A stretch of 64,000 nucleotides of DNA, taken from positions 62,001 to 126,000 of the forward strand of contig NZ_NPKR01000007.1 in the NCBI RefSeq assembly GCF_008329535.1, read 5' to 3'. The DNA is from Mycolicibacterium sp. P1-18 (GTDB lineage Bacteria; Actinomycetota; Actinomycetes; Mycobacteriales; Mycobacteriaceae). This document shows, one piece after another, positions 16,571 through 23,887 of the stretch. The number at the start of each line of letters is the position of its first letter. Positions within the stretch are counted from its first letter, which is position 1. Under the pieces are notes generated by a model. The model saw nothing but the letters and a program-made list of their open reading frames with translations. It made no database searches and had not been told where the DNA came from. Made by a program: the position numbers and the translations under genes.

Positions 16571-16645
16571 ACACCCCGTCTAGCTCGGGATTTCGCACTT
16601 TCAGCCTTCGTGGCGGGAGCCGCTGCGGCGCGTGACCGACGGCGG

Positions 16646-16651
16646 TACTAT
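16646..16651 (+). promoter_or_regulatory. -10 element before second secreted paralogue
   Basis: TACTAT, 45 bases before the GTG at 16697; same style as the TAGTAT preceding the paralogue, suggesting each copy has its own promoter. Confidence 0.45.
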
Positions 16652-16696
16652 CCCCGCGAGCAGGCATTGTGACTCCGCGGACAGATAGGGCTAGAA

Positions 16697-17158
16697 GTGA
16701 AGAAGCTCCTCGTTGTTGGTTCTGGCGCCATTGGTGCGCTGGCTGTATCGGCGCTGCTCGGCGGTGGAGTGGCCTCGGCCGACTCCTATGCGGGCCAGAC
16801 GTATTCGGATGCATCCTCCGCCGCCAGCGATGCGGGCCAGACGGTCGTCGTCGCGGCCCGCACCGGCGACAAGCTCTCCGAGGGTGACTGCATCGTCGAC
16901 CGGTCGCAGACCGCACCCTTCGCCAGCGCGAACGACGGCGCCCACGTCTCGGACACGGTGCAGTTCTACCTGAACTGCAACGGCGGCTACGCCACGGCCA
17001 CCACTCCCGGCCTGTCGCAGGGCAGCGAAATGGGCCGCGCGGCCAAGTCGGCCGCGGACGAAGAAGAAGCCAAGGCGCAAGCGCAGGCCCAGGCGCAGCA
17101 GGACGCCGCCGACGAGCTCGCCGGCGACGGCCAGTCGCCCGGCGCCCCCGGCGAGTAA
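16697..17158 (+). CDS. Secreted PASTA-like protein, copy 2
   Basis: The 153-aa precursor has signal peptide MKKLLVVGSGAIGALAVSALLGGGVASA, then DSYAGQTYSDASSAASDAGQTVVVAARTGD, the same GQTYxDA opening as the upstream gene, and two matching cysteines (GDCIV..LNCNG). The C-terminus is a repetitive Ala/Gln/Glu helix (KAQAQAQAQQDAADELAGDG). The pair clearly arose by tandem duplication and has since diverged. Function unknown. Confidence 0.8.
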   Translation: MKKLLVVGSGAIGALAVSALLGGGVASADSYAGQTYSDASSAASDAGQTVVVAARTGDKLSEGDCIVDRSQTAPFASANDGAHVSDTVQFYLNCNGGYATATTPGLSQGSEMGRAAKSAADEEEAKAQAQAQAQQDAADELAGDGQSPGAPGE

Positions 17159-17743
17159 CTAGTGGGTTGACGCCCGGCTGAGCAGCATGTCGACGCAGTA
17201 GTCGATGAACTGCTCCCGGGTGGCCTCCAGCCGGCCGTTCAAGTAGGCCGTGAACAGGGCCGTCAGAGCGCCGACCAGTCCGGTGGCGACCATGGCCTGT
17301 ACCGCCGGGTCGGTGATGCGCGTGAGCTTGTGCTGAAGCAACTCGATGAAGCTCGGCATCCACTCCGCGCCGGACTTGGCGAGCACGGGTTCGCGTTCCG
17401 GTGCGATCAGCAGCACCCGCCCGCGGACCGGGTCGTCGACCATCAGGGCGACGAATCTCTCGACGGCGTCGCGGGGCGTGGTCGAGGACGTCAGTGCCGT
17501 CATCGCCGTGCTGCAGACGTGGTCGTAGACCGCGCGGACGAAGTCGTCGCGGTCGCCGAAGCTCTCGTAGAAGTAGCGCTCGGTCAGGCCGGCGGCACGG
17601 CAGACGCCCCGCACGGTGAGCGCGCCACCGTCGGCGCCGCCGAGAACCTCCACGCCGGCGGCGACGAGTTCGTCGCGCCGGAGCGACTGCCGGTCCTGCA
17701 GGGGGACACCGGACCAGCGGCCCCGTCGTTGACCGGAAGGCAC
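17159..17743 (-). CDS. TetR-family regulator
   Basis: The 194-aa protein has the N-terminal TetR DNA-binding helix-turn-helix (LTVRGVCRAAGLTERYFYESFGDRDDFVRAVYDHV) followed by a helical ligand domain. It is divergent from the DUF2236 gene with a 67-base spacer holding an inverted repeat, so that gene is its likely target. Matches Rv0825c by position. Confidence 0.87.
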   Translation of the reverse strand: MPSGQRRGRWSGVPLQDRQSLRRDELVAAGVEVLGGADGGALTVRGVCRAAGLTERYFYESFGDRDDFVRAVYDHVCSTAMTALTSSTTPRDAVERFVALMVDDPVRGRVLLIAPEREPVLAKSGAEWMPSFIELLQHKLTRITDPAVQAMVATGLVGALTALFTAYLNGRLEATREQFIDYCVDMLLSRASTH

Positions 17744-17764
17744 ATCGCTCCTAAACTCACTATG

Positions 17765-17775
17765 ACAACGCTTGT
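17765..17775. promoter_or_regulatory. TetR operator candidate
   Basis: ACAA-CGC-TTGT is an inverted repeat inside the broader, imperfect TATGACAACGCTTGTAGTCA, centred in the TetR/DUF2236 spacer. Confidence 0.4.
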
Positions 17776-17810
17776 AGTCAGAAATTCGTCGGCCCCAGGG
17801 AAGGTCACCA

Positions 17811-18809
17811 GTGACTCAAGATACGTCCGAGACGTGTCCAGTGACCAGCGGACCGGCCACGGGGTGCCCGGTGTCACCCGGGGGGTACGACGCGCCGCCG
17901 CTGCCGTTGGGGCCCGATTCCCTGACCTGGAAGTACTTCGGCGACTGGCGCGGACTGTTGCAGGGGCCGTGGGCCGGCTCGATGCAGAACATGCACCCCC
18001 AGCTCGGCGCCGCCGTCGAGGAACACTCGACGTTCTTCCGCGAGCGCTGGCCCCGGCTGCTGCGGTCGCTGTATCCGATCGGCGGCGTCGTCTTCGACAC
18101 CGACCGGGCGCCCCGCACCGGGGCCGAGGTACGTGACTATCACACCGACATCAAAGGCGTTGACGCCCAAGGGCGTCGGTACCACGCGCTCAATCCCGAG
18201 GTCTTCTACTGGGCGCACGCCACCTTCTTCGTGGGGACGCTGATCGTCGCCGAGCGGCTCTGCGGAGGCATCACGGAGGCCGAAAAGCGCCAGTTGTTCG
18301 ACGAGCACGTCGAGTGGTACCGGCTCTACGGGATGAGCACGCGACCGGTGCCCGCGACGTGGGAGGAGTTCCAGACGTACTGGGATCACATGTGCCGCAA
18401 CGTGTTGGAGAACAACTACGCCGCCCGGGCCGTACTGGACCTGAGCGAGCTGCCCAAGCCGCCGTGGGCCGAGAAGATGCCCGAGTGGATGTGGCGTCAG
18501 CAACGACGGCTGGTGGCGCCGTTCTTCGTCTGGTTCACCGTCGGTCTGTACGACCCCCCGGTCAGGGACCTGATGGGCTACACCTGGTCGGACCGCGACG
18601 AGTGGTTGCATCGCCGCCTCGGCCAGGCGGTCCACGTCGCATTCTCGTTGCTGCCCAAGCGGGCTCGCATGCACCCGCGTGCGCGGGCGGGCTGGGATCG
18701 GGTCTCGGGCCGCAGTGCCGCCGACGCACCTCTGCCGGAGACGCCGGCGCGCAACCTGCCGCCGCTCGACGAGCGGGACAACCCGATGCACTACTGCCCG
18801 GTGGTCTGA
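17811..18809 (+). CDS. DUF2236 (MpaB-type) oxygenase-like protein
   Basis: The 332-aa protein starts GTG at 17811 after AGGGAAGG. It has the DUF2236 core: WKYFGDWRGLLQGPWAGSMQNMHP, the conserved His in DYHTDIKG, ALNPEVFYWAHATF and RRQQRRLVAPFF. Family members related to latex-clearing protein and MpaB bind heme b and act as oxygenases; the substrate here is unknown. Divergent TetR regulator upstream. Corresponds to Rv0826 by position. Confidence 0.85.
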   Translation: MTQDTSETCPVTSGPATGCPVSPGGYDAPPLPLGPDSLTWKYFGDWRGLLQGPWAGSMQNMHPQLGAAVEEHSTFFRERWPRLLRSLYPIGGVVFDTDRAPRTGAEVRDYHTDIKGVDAQGRRYHALNPEVFYWAHATFFVGTLIVAERLCGGITEAEKRQLFDEHVEWYRLYGMSTRPVPATWEEFQTYWDHMCRNVLENNYAARAVLDLSELPKPPWAEKMPEWMWRQQRRLVAPFFVWFTVGLYDPPVRDLMGYTWSDRDEWLHRRLGQAVHVAFSLLPKRARMHPRARAGWDRVSGRSAADAPLPETPARNLPPLDERDNPMHYCPVV

Positions 18810-18815
18810 CCCGAC

Positions 18816-18832
18816 CGCGCCCTCGGGGCGCG
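18816..18832. terminator. GC-rich hairpin between convergent genes
   Basis: CGCGCCC-TCG-GGGCGCG, a 7-bp stem with a 3-base loop, lies exactly between the stops of the DUF2236 gene and the lipoprotein gene and could end transcription from both sides. Confidence 0.55.
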
Positions 18833-18836
18833 CCGG

Positions 18837-19343
18837 TCACCGCGAGCAGAGCCCGGCGGCGGTCTCCTCGGCGATGAGCTGGGGCAGCGGCGTGCCGAGT
18901 CGCGAGGCGAAGTCGTCGGTCGCCTGCATGTTCCACGTGCCGTTTTCGTAGACCATGGTCCGCGACTTCTCGACACCTTGAATCTTCATGACCACAATTG
19001 CCTCGCCGGCTTCCAGGCGAAGGCCTCGGACGCTGATGGGCGGTCCCGGCTTCTTGCACGTCTCGTAGAACGTGACGAAGTCATGCTGGCTGATTCCGGC
19101 TCGGACGTCGGACTCCATGTGTTCCCAGACGCCGGCGTAGTCCCCGGCGGTGAAGCGGTCGATGTTGGCCTGAGCCGCAGCGGTGGCGGCACCCAGCGTC
19201 TCGGGGACGTCGGTGTCCTGAGCGTTCGAGGCGGACGTCGCGGGCCGCACCACCGAGGATCCGGAGGCGCCGTGAGCGGGACCGCACGCTGCGCACGAGA
19301 TCGAGACGATCACCGCCGCCGCGAACGCCGCCACCGACTTCAT
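18837..19343 (-). CDS. Putative lipoprotein with DUF4878/NTF2-like domain
   Basis: The 168-aa product begins MKSVAAFAAAVIVSISCAACG, a signal peptide with a lipobox-like CAAC. An upstream extension to 19493 would cross the tRNA and is rejected. The mature part (AAAQANIDRFTAGDYAGVWEHMESDVRAGISQHDFVTFYETCKKPG..MVYENGTWNMQ) follows the pattern of small NTF2-like exported domains. Function unknown. Domain label is tentative, lipoprotein export well supported. Confidence 0.75.
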   Translation of the reverse strand: MKSVAAFAAAVIVSISCAACGPAHGASGSSVVRPATSASNAQDTDVPETLGAATAAAQANIDRFTAGDYAGVWEHMESDVRAGISQHDFVTFYETCKKPGPPISVRGLRLEAGEAIVVMKIQGVEKSRTMVYENGTWNMQATDDFASRLGTPLPQLIAEETAAGLCSR

Positions 19344-19484
19344 GGCGGAAAGGGTATCCGGATTGGTCCGTCGGCGGGGACCTAAGCAGAGGTTGGTTTC
19401 GGTGCCGACCGTGAGCCGTCCGGCGGCGATGCGGCCAAGATTCGTCCACCCGACCCACGGTCGGCGAAACCAGCGAACGAGCGG

Positions 19485-19557
19485 TGCCCCCACCAGGGCT
19501 CGAACCTGGGACCTGCGGATTAAAAGTCCGTAGCTCTACCAACTGAGCTATAGGGGC
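19485..19557 (-). tRNA. tRNA-Lys (TTT)
   Basis: 73 bases on the minus strand. Acceptor stem GCCCCTA/TGGGGGC, D arm AGCTCAGTTGGTAGAGCT, anticodon loop CTTTTAA with anticodon TTT, T loop TTCGAGC, discriminator A; no encoded CCA. Confidence 0.96.
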
Positions 19558-19703
19558 GTGGAGAAACAGGATACTTGGCGGCGTCGGGCCGGTCGTCGCG
19601 GGCGTAACGGGGACCCGCGTTTGAGGAATTGGCGGTTGGTGACCTAAGCTATCGAAGCTCCCAACGCTCCGGCGTTGAGAGTCCCCGAAGAGATTCGGCT
19701 TTG

Positions 19704-19776
19704 GCCCCCATCGTTTAGCGGCCTAGGACGCCGCCCTTTCACGGCGGTAGCACGGGTTCGAATCCCGTTGGGGGTA
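19704..19776 (+). tRNA. tRNA-Glu (TTC)
   Basis: 73 bases. Acceptor GCCCCCA pairs with TGGGGGT, anticodon stem CCGCC/GGCGG with loop CTTTCAC (anticodon TTC), T loop TTCGAAT. First of a Glu-Asp-Phe cluster. Confidence 0.96.
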
Positions 19777-19816
19777 CGACGCAACGGCGGTAACGTCGGA
19801 GCAGCAGGAAGAGCAA

Positions 19817-19893
19817 GGCCCTGTGGCGCAGTTGGTTAGCGCGCCGCCCTGTCACGGCGGAGGTCGCGGGTTCGAGTCCCGTCAGGGTCGCCA
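19817..19893 (+). tRNA. tRNA-Asp (GTC)
   Basis: 77 bases including an encoded CCA. Acceptor GGCCCTG/CAGGGTC, anticodon stem CCGCC/GGCGG with loop CTGTCAC (anticodon GTC), T loop TTCGAGT. Confidence 0.96.
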
Positions 19894-19939
19894 TTTTTGG
19901 CGAGGCACGATTTCGGTTTTCTTTTGCCGGTGCCGTCCC

Positions 19940-20013
19940 GGCCAGGTAGCTCAGTTGGTACGAGCGTCCGCCTGAAAAGCGGAAGGTCGCCGGTTCGATC
20001 CCGGCCCTGGCCA
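19940..20013 (+). tRNA. tRNA-Phe (GAA), attachment site of the island
   Basis: 74 bases. Acceptor GGCCAGG/CCTGGCC, anticodon loop CTGAAAA (anticodon GAA), T loop TTCGATC. The 3' half is part of the 39-bp att core; integration leaves this copy intact while the displaced 3' end lies at 30231-30269. Confidence 0.97.
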
Positions 20014-20015
20014 CC
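19977..20015 (+). repeat. attL core (39 bp)
   Basis: Begins AAGCGGAAGGTCGCC in the tRNA-Phe anticodon arm and ends CTGGCCACC just past the tRNA 3' end. Identical to 30231-30269. The integrase stop codon starts at the next base. Confidence 0.95.
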
Positions 20016-21266
20016 TCAGAGGCGATTTTTGCCGGGTCGACGATCGTCATCCGACGAATATTCGACGTTTATACCGACCGCCCGGTCGAGCGCGTCAGCC
20101 ACTTCGGTATGCACCTGGCCGCGTGACATGTAGACGTCTTGCGTCATCGACGGCCGCGCGTGCCCGAGCTGATCCGCCCCGATCCTCGCGGACAGGCCGG
20201 AGTCGTCGATCAACGTCGCGACCGTCTTTCGGAACGAGTGAGACGACACGTCGGGCAACCCGAGGGCATCGCGCACCTCCCGCCACTGCTTGCCGAAGTT
20301 GTCGGGATCACGCAACGTCCCGGTCGAGCTGGGGAAAATGACGCCGGCCATGTTGGGCCGATCGTCGGCGGCGGCCTTCCGGCGGTGTAGCGCGTCCACC
20401 GCGAACAGGGGCAGCGACACCGTCCGTGCGCCGCCGCCCTTCGTCGTATCCTGACGAACCAGGCCGGCTCCCCGAATTCTGACGATCGACCCACGCACCT
20501 CGAGCTGTCGCGCGTCCAAGTCGATGTCTTCCCATCGCAGCGCCAGCAGCTCCCCACGCCGGAGCCCAGTGGCCGCGAGCAGGATCACCGGGTCGCGGAG
20601 ATCCTTTTGCTTGCACGCTTCCGACGTCGCGATCGCCGATAGCAGTCGGCGAACTTGGTCGACGTCGAGGGCCGGCGCACCCTTGACCGCTTTGTCCGTC
20701 TTCCGCTTGCGGCGGGTGCCGAGCTCCCTCACCGGATTCGCCGCGACGGCGCCGGCCAAGACCGCATCGGTTAGAACCGAATTGAGAGCCACTTTCGTGT
20801 GCCGCTCCCGCGTCGCCCCGTGGTCGCGTCGGATCCCACGCAGGATCTCATCCAGCAGGCCCGGCGATGCCTCGCTCACCCGGATATCCGCGAGCCGGGA
20901 ACGCACAGCGTTGAGTGTCGCCTCGTACGTGTCGACGCTCTTCGGCGCCAGCTCGCCGTCGCTACGGCAACGCTCCACGTAGCGGACCAACAGCTCACCA
21001 AGAGTCGTCGCGGCCGTGATGCTGCCAGTGCCAGGAGGCCGGCGCTCCGCGAGTGCATCGCGGAGCGCGTCTTCGGCGGCCTTGCCGTAGGCGTCCACAT
21101 CGCCCAGCGGTGTCGTTCGTTCCACGCGCCGGGTCACACCATCCGAATCCCGAAAACGGCACCGCGCCGCCCACACACCCGCCGCCAGTTGCGTTCGGGT
21201 GATTTTGCCGTGCTGCCCAATCCGCAGCGGCGGCCTACCCGCCACGTCGTTCGCCTGGGGAGTCAT
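20016..21266 (-). CDS. int: Tyrosine-type site-specific integrase
   Basis: The 416-aa recombinase has an N-terminal arm-binding region, a SAM-like core-binding domain (TTLGELLVRYVERCRSDGELAPKSVDTYEATLNAV) and a catalytic domain with the R-K-H-R-H/W-Y set: ATGLRRGELLALRWEDID (first Arg), TKGGGARTV (Lys), SSHSFRKTVATLID (HxxR), QLGHARPS (His) and DVYMSRG (Tyr). It inserts the element in tRNA-Phe. Its ATG overlaps the 3' end of the repressor gene by 32 bases, so both form one leftward operon and lysogenic expression of int is expected. Confidence 0.95.
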   Translation of the reverse strand: MTPQANDVAGRPPLRIGQHGKITRTQLAAGVWAARCRFRDSDGVTRRVERTTPLGDVDAYGKAAEDALRDALAERRPPGTGSITAATTLGELLVRYVERCRSDGELAPKSVDTYEATLNAVRSRLADIRVSEASPGLLDEILRGIRRDHGATRERHTKVALNSVLTDAVLAGAVAANPVRELGTRRKRKTDKAVKGAPALDVDQVRRLLSAIATSEACKQKDLRDPVILLAATGLRRGELLALRWEDIDLDARQLEVRGSIVRIRGAGLVRQDTTKGGGARTVSLPLFAVDALHRRKAAADDRPNMAGVIFPSSTGTLRDPDNFGKQWREVRDALGLPDVSSHSFRKTVATLIDDSGLSARIGADQLGHARPSMTQDVYMSRGQVHTEVADALDRAVGINVEYSSDDDRRPGKNRL

Positions 21267-21813
21267 CGGCCGCGGCTTCGCCGTCGGCCGGAAAGTAAAG
21301 CCCCACGTCGCTTCGCATTAAGTCGGCCAACGTTCGTGCCATGCGTTCTTCGAGCTCCCGATCGCCGATGCGGGTAGCTATCGCCAGCATGTTCTCCGCG
21401 CTGTGCAGCTTGTCGCGGATTTCACGCTCCGCTCGCAACCGGCTCGTATTGAGCCAATAGTCGCCGCTCACCCTATCGCGCTCAGGGTCGAATATACCGG
21501 AAAAGCGTTGCACCGCATCAAATTTGGATATCTCAACACCTGGTGCGTACTGGACGGGTTCGTTGTACGGCGCCGGATACAGCAGCGCCGCCGGCGCAGT
21601 TTCCAGCGCCAGGGCGATGACGAGTAGTTCGGAAACCATCAGTTGCCGACGTTTGCCGTTCTCGAGCTCTGAAATCGTGGTCCGCGCGACTCGGTAGCCG
21701 AGCTCGGCGGTGCGATCGGATACCCACTGACCGGAACGACTGCCACGAAGCCGCCGAATCTCCTGGCCCACGATCGTTGCTTGGCTGGCGGCCCAGTCGT
21801 CCTCTTTCGCCAT
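21235..21813 (-). CDS. Cro/CI-family repressor of the island
   Basis: The 192-aa protein starts ATG at 21813 (MAKEDDWAASQATIVGQEIRRLRG); a 21-codon upstream extension would cover the operator region. The helix-turn-helix is VSDRTAELGYRVARTTISELENGKRRQLMVSELLVIALAL, of the XRE type. The rest is a helical region of unknown function, not a LexA-type peptidase, so SOS self-cleavage is unlikely and induction may need a helper phage protein. It is divergent from the excisionase, with a 16-bp palindrome between them, and its mRNA appears leaderless. Confidence 0.85.
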   Translation of the reverse strand: MAKEDDWAASQATIVGQEIRRLRGSRSGQWVSDRTAELGYRVARTTISELENGKRRQLMVSELLVIALALETAPAALLYPAPYNEPVQYAPGVEISKFDAVQRFSGIFDPERDRVSGDYWLNTSRLRAEREIRDKLHSAENMLAIATRIGDRELEERMARTLADLMRSDVGLYFPADGEAAADDSPGERRGG

Positions 21814-21820
21814 GCCGTCA

Positions 21821-21826
21821 AAAATA
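21821..21826 (-). promoter_or_regulatory. Leaderless promoter of the repressor
   Basis: TATTTT on the minus strand ends exactly 7 bases before the repressor ATG, so transcription should start on the A of ATG, as for many lysogenic-phase repressor mRNAs. Confidence 0.5.
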
Positions 21827-21864
21827 GCAGCTTGTTGCAAGTATGCCGAACAAGTGCTAAATGT

Positions 21865-21880
21865 TGACGTGTACACGTCA
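21865..21880. promoter_or_regulatory. Repressor operator, 16-bp perfect palindrome
   Basis: TGACGTGTACACGTCA is its own reverse complement and sits in the 110-base repressor/excisionase spacer, about 45 bases from the excisionase start. A second dyad, CTTGTT with AACAAG, lies at about 21832-21856 nearer the repressor. Together they could form a genetic switch. Confidence 0.7.
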
Positions 21881-21923
21881 GTATGACGCCCTATGTGACG
21901 AAATCACGAAAGTGGGAACTTAG

Positions 21924-22127
21924 ATGATCGCAAGCAGCGAACTGTGGTTGACGCGGAAGCAAGTATCCGAGCGGCTCCAAGTGCCCACCTCGACGCTGGC
22001 CCACTGGGGCCGACACGGCAAGGGACCTCGTTTCGCAAAATTCGGGAATCGGACCCGCTACCGAATCAGCGACGTCGCCGCATGGGAGAGCGCGCAGTTT
22101 GCCGACAGCGCCGCCGCAGCGTCATGA
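21924..22127 (+). CDS. xis: Excisionase-like HTH protein
   Basis: A 67-aa winged-helix protein of the MerR/HTH_17 type: ELWLTRKQVSERLQVPTSTLAHWGRHGKGPRFAKFGNRTRYRISDVAAWES. Small proteins of this kind serve as recombination directionality factors (Xis) or early regulators. It is the first rightward gene, divergent from the repressor, and its TGA overlaps the next start (ATGA). Confidence 0.8.
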   Translation: MIASSELWLTRKQVSERLQVPTSTLAHWGRHGKGPRFAKFGNRTRYRISDVAAWESAQFADSAAAAS

Positions 22128-22564
22128 CCAGAAATGCCGAAGGGCCCCGGCCGACACCGGAGCCCAGCGCAGCAACAGTAACCACTCAACGAGAGACAGA
22201 AACTGCCATGACTGTACGTCCCGTCGCCGAATTCGCGAACACCCCGCTCCCCGCCGGCGCCGAGCTGGTTGCCGAGCATGGCCCCGTTCGGTACGTCCAG
22301 AGCGCGCCGATACCCGGCGGACTCCATGCCGAGATTTCCGTCTCGGTCACCGCCGCACAGCATCCCGACGGATCAATCGACTCGAGTGGCGAGACGTTCG
22401 ACGCCCCACTTGTGTTCGTCATGGAGCAATTCGACGGCGAAAGCTCAGAGCGATTAGTGCTGTCGCTATTCGATGCTGAGATGCTCGCCGCTGCGCTCAA
22501 GAGGGCCATCGACACGGCTAGGACGTGGGCCGGTGACGTGGACGCGGACGAACCGAGTCGCTAG
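22124..22564 (+). CDS. Unrecognised island protein (146 aa)
   Basis: ATG at 22124 overlaps the excisionase stop. The first 28 residues (MTRNAEGPRPTPEPSAATVTTQ..) are low-complexity; an internal ATG at 22208 (MTVRPVAEF) with GAGAGA upstream is an alternative start. The core ELVAEHGPVRYVQSAPIPGGLHAEISVSV..FDAPLVFVMEQFDGESSERLVLSLFDAEMLAAALKRAI looks like a compact alpha/beta domain. I do not recognise a family. Part of the early rightward operon. Confidence 0.6.
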   Translation: MTRNAEGPRPTPEPSAATVTTQRETETAMTVRPVAEFANTPLPAGAELVAEHGPVRYVQSAPIPGGLHAEISVSVTAAQHPDGSIDSSGETFDAPLVFVMEQFDGESSERLVLSLFDAEMLAAALKRAIDTARTWAGDVDADEPSR

Positions 22565-22659
22565 CCAATCGGCAGCATTCCGCCCGACAGGGCAGCCAGC
22601 TCCGCGGACAGGTGCCCCGGGCTACCAGCTGGTAATCCAAACCGAGACGAAAGCCCCGA

Positions 22660-23433
22660 ATGAGCACCCGCAGCACAGACGACGGCAATTCCGAGTTCTC
22701 CAAGCTGGCGTGGATCACGGCCGTTATCTGCTGCGCCGCAATTAAGTCCGACACCGTTCGCAAGGTCATCGTCCATCTCGGCATGACTGCCGATCGCACT
22801 GGCGCGCGCGCTTATCGTCCAACGTCCACCCTCATGGCCGAACTCGACGTCTCGCGAGAGACCATCAAACGAGCCCGAGCGGACGCCGTCAAGCAGGGCC
22901 TCATGGCCGTTACGCGCCCAGGCCGCGCCGGCGCCGGCGGCAACAAGTCGGCCGAATACCGTCTACTCCTGCCGGTCCCCGGTGAACCGAATAGGGTCCA
23001 GCCAGACCCCATTACGGCCACCAATAGGGTCCAGTCAGACCCAATTTCGCCATCCAATTGGGTCTGGCCAGACCCTTCGGCTGGGTCTGGCCAGACCCAA
23101 TTACCCGGCCAAATAGGGTCTGGTGAGAGCCCCCCTTTGGGTACTACTTCATTGGGTTCTTCATTGGGGGAGCCGCGGACAACGCTCCGCGCTGTCGCGC
23201 CATCCCGCTTCTGCGCCAAACACGACGAGAACCACAACCCTCCATGCCTCGCATGCCGCGACGCGCGGCTCGCCCTCGAGACGTGGGAAGCCGCACGCGC
23301 CGCGGCCCAGTCCGCCGCCGCGGCCGAACGACGCGCCATCGCCGAGAACTGTCGGACTTGTCAAGGCACGCACTGGATCCCCAACACGGACCCCGCTGTC
23401 CGCTGCCGCCACGAAACGCAGGAGTCGGCGTGA
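22660..23433 (+). CDS. Replication initiator-like HTH protein with internal origin
   Basis: The 257-aa protein has an N-terminal winged helix typical of phage/plasmid initiators (SKLAWITAVICCAAIKSDTVRKVIVHLGMTADRTGARAYRPTSTLMAELDVSRETIKRARADAVKQGLMAVTRPG), a disordered middle and a C-terminal region with two Cys/His clusters (FCAKHDENHNPPCLAC; CRTCQGTHW..VRCRH) that could bind zinc. The middle, about residues 110-160, is encoded by an array of palindromic iterons, giving the repeated NRVQPDPI/NRVQSDPI peptide. This copies the lambda O plan: initiator gene with its own origin inside. No helicase is encoded, so host DnaB recruitment would be needed. Function inferred from layout. Confidence 0.7.
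   Translation: MSTRSTDDGNSEFSKLAWITAVICCAAIKSDTVRKVIVHLGMTADRTGARAYRPTSTLMAELDVSRETIKRARADAVKQGLMAVTRPGRAGAGGNKSAEYRLLLPVPGEPNRVQPDPITATNRVQSDPISPSNWVWPDPSAGSGQTQLPGQIGSGESPPLGTTSLGSSLGEPRTTLRAVAPSRFCAKHDENHNPPCLACRDARLALETWEAARAAAQSAAAAERRAIAENCRTCQGTHWIPNTDPAVRCRHETQESA
22990..23131. repeat. Five iterons, putative replication origin
   Basis: Palindromic units related to GGGTCTGGCCAGACCC begin at 22994, 23027, 23060, 23083 and 23116: spacings 33, 33, 23 and 33 bases, i.e. near three or two helical turns, all on one face. The units at 23060-23075 and 23083-23098 are perfect 16-bp palindromes; the first two read GGGTCCAG(C/T)CAGACCC; the last is degenerate. Most are flanked by AAT on one or both sides. 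Phase-matched iterons inside the initiator gene next to an A/T-richer stretch are strong signs of an origin. Confidence 0.75.
23148..23168. repeat. Direct repeats next to iterons, possible unwinding element
   Basis: TTCATTGGG occurs twice, at 23148 and 23160 (12-base period), in the least GC-rich stretch of the gene, immediately after the last iteron. Such short tandem repeats resemble duplex-unwinding elements. Confidence 0.45.
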
Positions 23434-23657
23434 AACGCTTCCGGTCCAGCGGCCAGCTCGTCCTCCTTCACATCTGCGCCGGCTGCAACAGCCTTGTCGC
23501 TTACCCGCGGGCGCTCGCCTTCGCACCAGACTCATCGGGCGCGAATTCCACGCTCCACGCGACGTGCGCCGAGGCCGCTCGCCGATGGTTTTGGCCGAAC
23601 CTGCGAACAGACGTCAACGGCGACGTCTTCGTCGAGCCCGTGAAGCAGGCGCCGTGA
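23430..23657 (+). CDS. Small island protein with CxxC pair (75 aa)
   Basis: GTG at 23430 overlaps the initiator stop. The 75-aa product (VKRFRSSGQLVLLHICAGCNSLVAYPRALAF..LHATCAEAARRWFWPNLRTDVNG) has CAGC and a distal Cys, suggesting a small zinc-binding fold. No family recognised. Overlaps at both ends show it belongs to the translated operon. Confidence 0.6.
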   Translation: MKRFRSSGQLVLLHICAGCNSLVAYPRALAFAPDSSGANSTLHATCAEAARRWFWPNLRTDVNGDVFVEPVKQAP

Positions 23658-23887
23658 GTGCCGACGACGAGGACCAGGACCACGCCGACCCCGGGCAGTG
23701 CCGATTCTGTCGCGGGACCGGCATTGTCATCAACGGCGACGGCCGTCCCGGGTGGAGAGATCCGCGGATCTGTTACCACGACCGCACTTGGCGCTCGATG
23801 ACGCCGCCAGAGCGAGCCCAGCTCGGCGAACTCCTCGGCCGACTCAACCGGAACCCGATCCGCCGGCGGGACGGCCGGGATGCTTGA
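23654..23887 (+). CDS. Small zinc-ribbon-like island protein (77 aa)
   Basis: GTG at 23654 overlaps the previous stop (GTGA). The product has CRFCRGTGIVINGDGRPGWRDPRICYHDRTWRSMTPPERAQLGELLGRL: a CxxC plus C/H set similar to DnaJ-type or mycobacteriophage zinc ribbons. Function unknown. Confidence 0.6.
   Translation: MSADDEDQDHADPGQCRFCRGTGIVINGDGRPGWRDPRICYHDRTWRSMTPPERAQLGELLGRLNRNPIRRRDGRDA

Noticed and set aside
22990..23131. CRISPR array
   Set aside because: The repeats are self-palindromic iterons at 23-33-base steps inside a coding sequence, without unique spacers or cas genes; no CRISPR elsewhere in the window.
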